From the NCBI GenBank assembly GCA_023411645.1, contig JAEYON010000170.1:1-18138 (forward strand): DNA of 18,138 nucleotides, read 5' to 3'. The translations under genes and the position numbers were made by a program. Positions 16,572 to 18,138 of this stretch are shown piece by piece. Each line of letters opens with the position of its first letter. Within the stretch, counting starts at the first letter, position 1. The notes under the pieces were generated by a model. The model had not been told where the DNA came from and did no database searches. It saw nothing but the letters and a program-made list of their open reading frames with translations. The DNA comes from Bacillota bacterium (GTDB lineage Bacteria; Bacillota; Clostridia; Acetivibrionales; DTU013).

Positions 16572-16576
16572 CCCAA

Positions 16577-16638
16577 TTTACTCCTGTGATAAGATTATAT
16601 GCAAATTAACATAACAATTTTATCACGTTAGGAGTAAA
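16577..16638 (-). promoter_or_regulatory. Long inverted repeat containing the kinase ribosome binding site
   Basis: TTTACTCCT (16577-16585) is the exact reverse complement of AGGAGTAAA (16630-16638). The inner arms GTGATAA (16586-16592) and TTATCAC (16620-16626) are also exact, and the pairing continues imperfectly towards the centre. On the - strand the distal arm is the AGGAG that serves the kinase gene, so RNA that includes both arms could fold it away. A TATAAT on the - strand (16599-16594) lies between the arms. A transcript starting there would lack the masking arm, though no good -35 was found. Confidence 0.6.
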
Positions 16639-16666
16639 AAGTAACCATTCAGTTTATTTAGTTTTA

Positions 16667-17368
16667 TTATAGGACTCTTCTGGCAGTCATGTAGGTCTTG
16701 GCATAAAAGCCTGAGCTGAGACTGGAAACAACAACCTTGGAGTGACTTGAGGAAGAGTGTATAAACTGCCCTCCGCCGGTATAGATCCCAACATGATTGA
16801 TCTTGTTCTTACCTCCGTTGGTATCAAAAAACACCAAGTCCCCAACCTTTAAATTCGCTTTCTTTACGTATGTACCGTTCTTTGCCTGACTTCCTGAAGT
16901 CCGGCTGAGGCTAATCCCAAACTTCTTAAAAACATATTTGACATAGCCCGAGCAGTCAAATCCTTTTGTGGTCGTACCGCCCCACTTGTACTTTATCCCA
17001 AGAAACTTCCTTGCATAATTAATGATATCCTCAGGCGACCGGCCTGAAGACCTGTACGCTGTCGTTTCTCTTTTTAATAGGCTTTCTATTTTCCCAAGTG
17101 TTTGTTTCCCCGCAATACCGTCTTGTTCTAAACCGGTCTTCGCCTGAAACTTAATAACAGCCTCTTGCGTAATCTCTCCAAAATAACCGGTTGGGTCGAT
17201 ATCCATAAACCCCAGTGCCTTCAGATCCTTCTGGAGCTGTGATACAGAATCTCCCCTCATGTCGTATTTTAATGTTACGGAAGAGCTTGCAGAAACGACC
17301 TTGGCGGAAAGAAAGAATAACAGCAGAAGTACAACAAGCGAACCAACTAATTTACTCTTATGTGACAT
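16667..17368 (-). CDS. Secreted NlpC/P60 cell-wall hydrolase with peptidoglycan-binding domain
   Basis: This 233-residue enzyme should cleave peptide bonds in peptidoglycan stems outside the cell. A signal peptide spans about residues 1-27, ending VVSA before SSS. A peptidoglycan-binding type 1 domain follows at about 31-98, with DSVSQLQKDLKALGF and GYFGEITQEAVIKFQ. The NlpC/P60 domain fills about 110-233, with catalytic Cys139 in FDCSGYV, His192 in NHVGIY and the third polar residue likely His204 in FIHSS. The start at 17368 is chosen because it gives a proper signal peptide and follows AGGAGG (17384-17379). An ATG at 17449 in frame falls in the structured leader and lacks a ribosome binding site. 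The protein is complete. The leader suggests control by a riboswitch, possibly of the cyclic di-AMP class. Confidence 0.94.
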   Translation of the reverse strand: MSHKSKLVGSLVVLLLLFFLSAKVVSASSSVTLKYDMRGDSVSQLQKDLKALGFMDIDPTGYFGEITQEAVIKFQAKTGLEQDGIAGKQTLGKIESLLKRETTAYRSSGRSPEDIINYARKFLGIKYKWGGTTTKGFDCSGYVKYVFKKFGISLSRTSGSQAKNGTYVKKANLKVGDLVFFDTNGGKNKINHVGIYTGGGQFIHSSSSHSKVVVSSLSSGFYAKTYMTARRVL

Positions 17369-17429
17369 ATTTAAAAATCCTCCTCTTTTTTTGGTGCCTG
17401 CAAGGCAAAGCTGTATTTTAATCCTTTGC

Positions 17430-17540
17430 ACAGCTTTTGCTGTTGACATGTCAGGTAAAAGAGTATACCCTGCCTGAATTATGGCTTCACCTCAAAGTGA
17501 CTCGACCCGGTACTTCAGGGGCGTTCAGCACCTCTTTTAG
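17430..17540 (-). ncRNA. Structured leader, candidate divergent ydaO-type (cyclic di-AMP) riboswitch
   Basis: The roughly 170-nt leader of the hydrolase gene is G/C-richer than its flanks and folds by eye. CCTGAA (17519-17514) pairs with TTCAGG (17478-17473). AGGGTA (17471-17466) pairs with TACCT (17457-17453). ACAGC (17443-17439) pairs with GCTGT (17434-17430). The order GGTGCTGAAC, GAGGTGAAGCC, CAGGGTATAC, CCTGACATGTCAACAGC resembles the conserved blocks of ydaO leaders, which often precede NlpC/P60 genes and are cyclic di-AMP sensors. The 3' block is a poor match to the usual GUCAGCUAAC, and the closing stem is not evident, so the class assignment is tentative. GCTGT can instead join an 8-bp stem AAAGCTGT/ACAGCTTT (17437-17430 with 17414-17407), which looks like a switching platform. 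Confidence 0.42.
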
Positions 17541-17543
17541 TTT

Positions 17544-17571
17544 ACCATAACACTAGTAATTATGTAACCAA
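17544..17571 (-). promoter_or_regulatory. Possible promoter of the hydrolase leader
   Basis: On the - strand TTGGTT (17571-17566) and TATGGT (17549-17544) are 16 bp apart, placing a start near 17538, right at the 5' edge of the structured leader. Both elements match the consensus only partly; the position supports the call more than the sequence does. The remaining 17572-17686 shows no gene and no clear terminator for the acetyltransferase. Confidence 0.35.
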
Positions 17572-17686
17572 TAATGTTTGACAGCAGAAATGAAGATATG
17601 TCTAGCAAAAGGAATTGTCACTTGTTTATGTTAACTAATACAAAAGACGATACTATGAACAAAAATGTTCCCGTTCGCATACACAA

Positions 17687-18138
17687 TTATCGGGCAGACA
17701 CTATTTTTTCAAAAGCAATCCTTTCACTGCGGTCATCCAAATAAATAATGCCGCAGTACAGGAAGCCATTTTTCTCAAGAAGCCTTTGCATAGATGCGTT
17801 CCGCCTGTGCGTATCCACCCGGATACTATGAACATCCCTACTTAAGCACATCTGTTCAATATTTCCGATGATCTCTGATGCGAGGCCTGCTCCCTTGTAC
17901 TGTGCATCAACAGCGATCCGGTGGATCGTTGCATAACCCATCTGATGGCTTGTCAACATCTCCCCATCACTGAGCCATTTACCTTCATAGATCCTGTCAT
18001 AGGTTTTTTCGCCGTCAAAGGTAACTGCAACAGTGCCAACAATGATGTTATTCATCAGCAGAACATATCCATAACCATTCTTAATGTCCTTTGCAATAGC
18101 TTCTCTGCCCGGATATCCATTCTGCCATTGGTCAATAC
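17687..18138 (-). CDS. GNAT-family N-acetyltransferase (5' end outside window)
   Basis: The reading frame is open to the right edge, so the gene begins beyond the window. The visible 150 residues start IDQWQNGYPGREAIAKDIKN. A GNAT fold follows: the strand-turn IHRIAVDAQYKGAGLASEII is the acetyl-CoA-binding motif A, with a K-G-A-G-L-A loop in place of the common R/Q-x-x-G-x-G/A. Then comes IRVDTHRRNASMQRLLEKNGFLYCG, the motif B region with the typical NASMQRLLEKNGF. The family transfers acetyl groups from acetyl-CoA to amines of small molecules or proteins, and the substrate here is unknown. The internal ATG at 18055 is not the start, because the conserved N-terminal part lies upstream of it in frame. 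Only the C-terminal portion and stop are certain. Confidence 0.9.
   Translation of the reverse strand, partial: IDQWQNGYPGREAIAKDIKNGYGYVLLMNNIIVGTVAVTFDGEKTYDRIYEGKWLSDGEMLTSHQMGYATIHRIAVDAQYKGAGLASEIIGNIEQMCLSRDVHSIRVDTHRRNASMQRLLEKNGFLYCGIIYLDDRSERIAFEKIVSAR

Noticed and set aside
17369..17449. Longer N-terminus for the NlpC/P60 protein from the ATG at 17449.
   Set aside because: It would place coding sequence in the structured leader, lacks a ribosome binding site and buries the signal peptide; the ATG at 17368 has AGGAGG and a normal signal.

Overview
The window looks like chromosomal DNA of a Bacillota (Clostridia-type) bacterium of moderate G+C. This rests on strong AGGAGG-type ribosome binding sites, AT-rich sigma-A promoters, GTG and TTG starts, an LplABC-type ABC importer paired with a YesM/YesN two-component system, a Gram-positive lipoprotein signal, and hairpin-plus-T-tract terminators. 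No species is assigned. No tRNA, rRNA, CRISPR array or insertion sequence was found.

Left part (1-3520): the first 36 codons of ruvC run leftward off the edge. Diverging from it is the last part of arginine synthesis, argG then argH. Both are driven by a near-consensus promoter overlapped by an ArgR-type operator. A TetR-family regulator follows argH four bases on and shares its ribosome binding site with the end of argH. A 12-bp hairpin terminator closes this + strand operon.

Middle part (3600-9310): everything from here on is on the - strand. It holds a small orphan protein of unknown function with its own promoter and terminator, then sbcD-sbcC, which encode the SbcCD (Rad50/Mre11-type) nuclease complex with overlapping reading frames. 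SbcD carries an in-frame array of five 18-bp repeats. A perfect 16-bp inverted repeat lies just upstream of sbcD.

Right-centre part (9360-16640): a five-gene carbohydrate module, transcribed leftward in the order sensor kinase, AraC-type response regulator, permease, permease, solute-binding lipoprotein. No ATPase is present, as is usual for this importer class. The kinase and regulator probably sense an extracellular saccharide and control the transporter, which has its own candidate promoter. The kinase ribosome binding site lies in an extended inverted repeat that could hide it in read-through RNA.

Right end (16667-18138): a secreted NlpC/P60 cell-wall hydrolase with a peptidoglycan-binding domain, preceded by a leader of about 170 nt that resembles a divergent ydaO-type (cyclic di-AMP) riboswitch, and then a GNAT acetyltransferase cut by the window edge.

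Most of the content is known families in ordinary arrangements. The items most worth checking are the hydrolase leader, the kinase leader palindrome, the palindrome upstream of sbcD and the SbcD repeat array.
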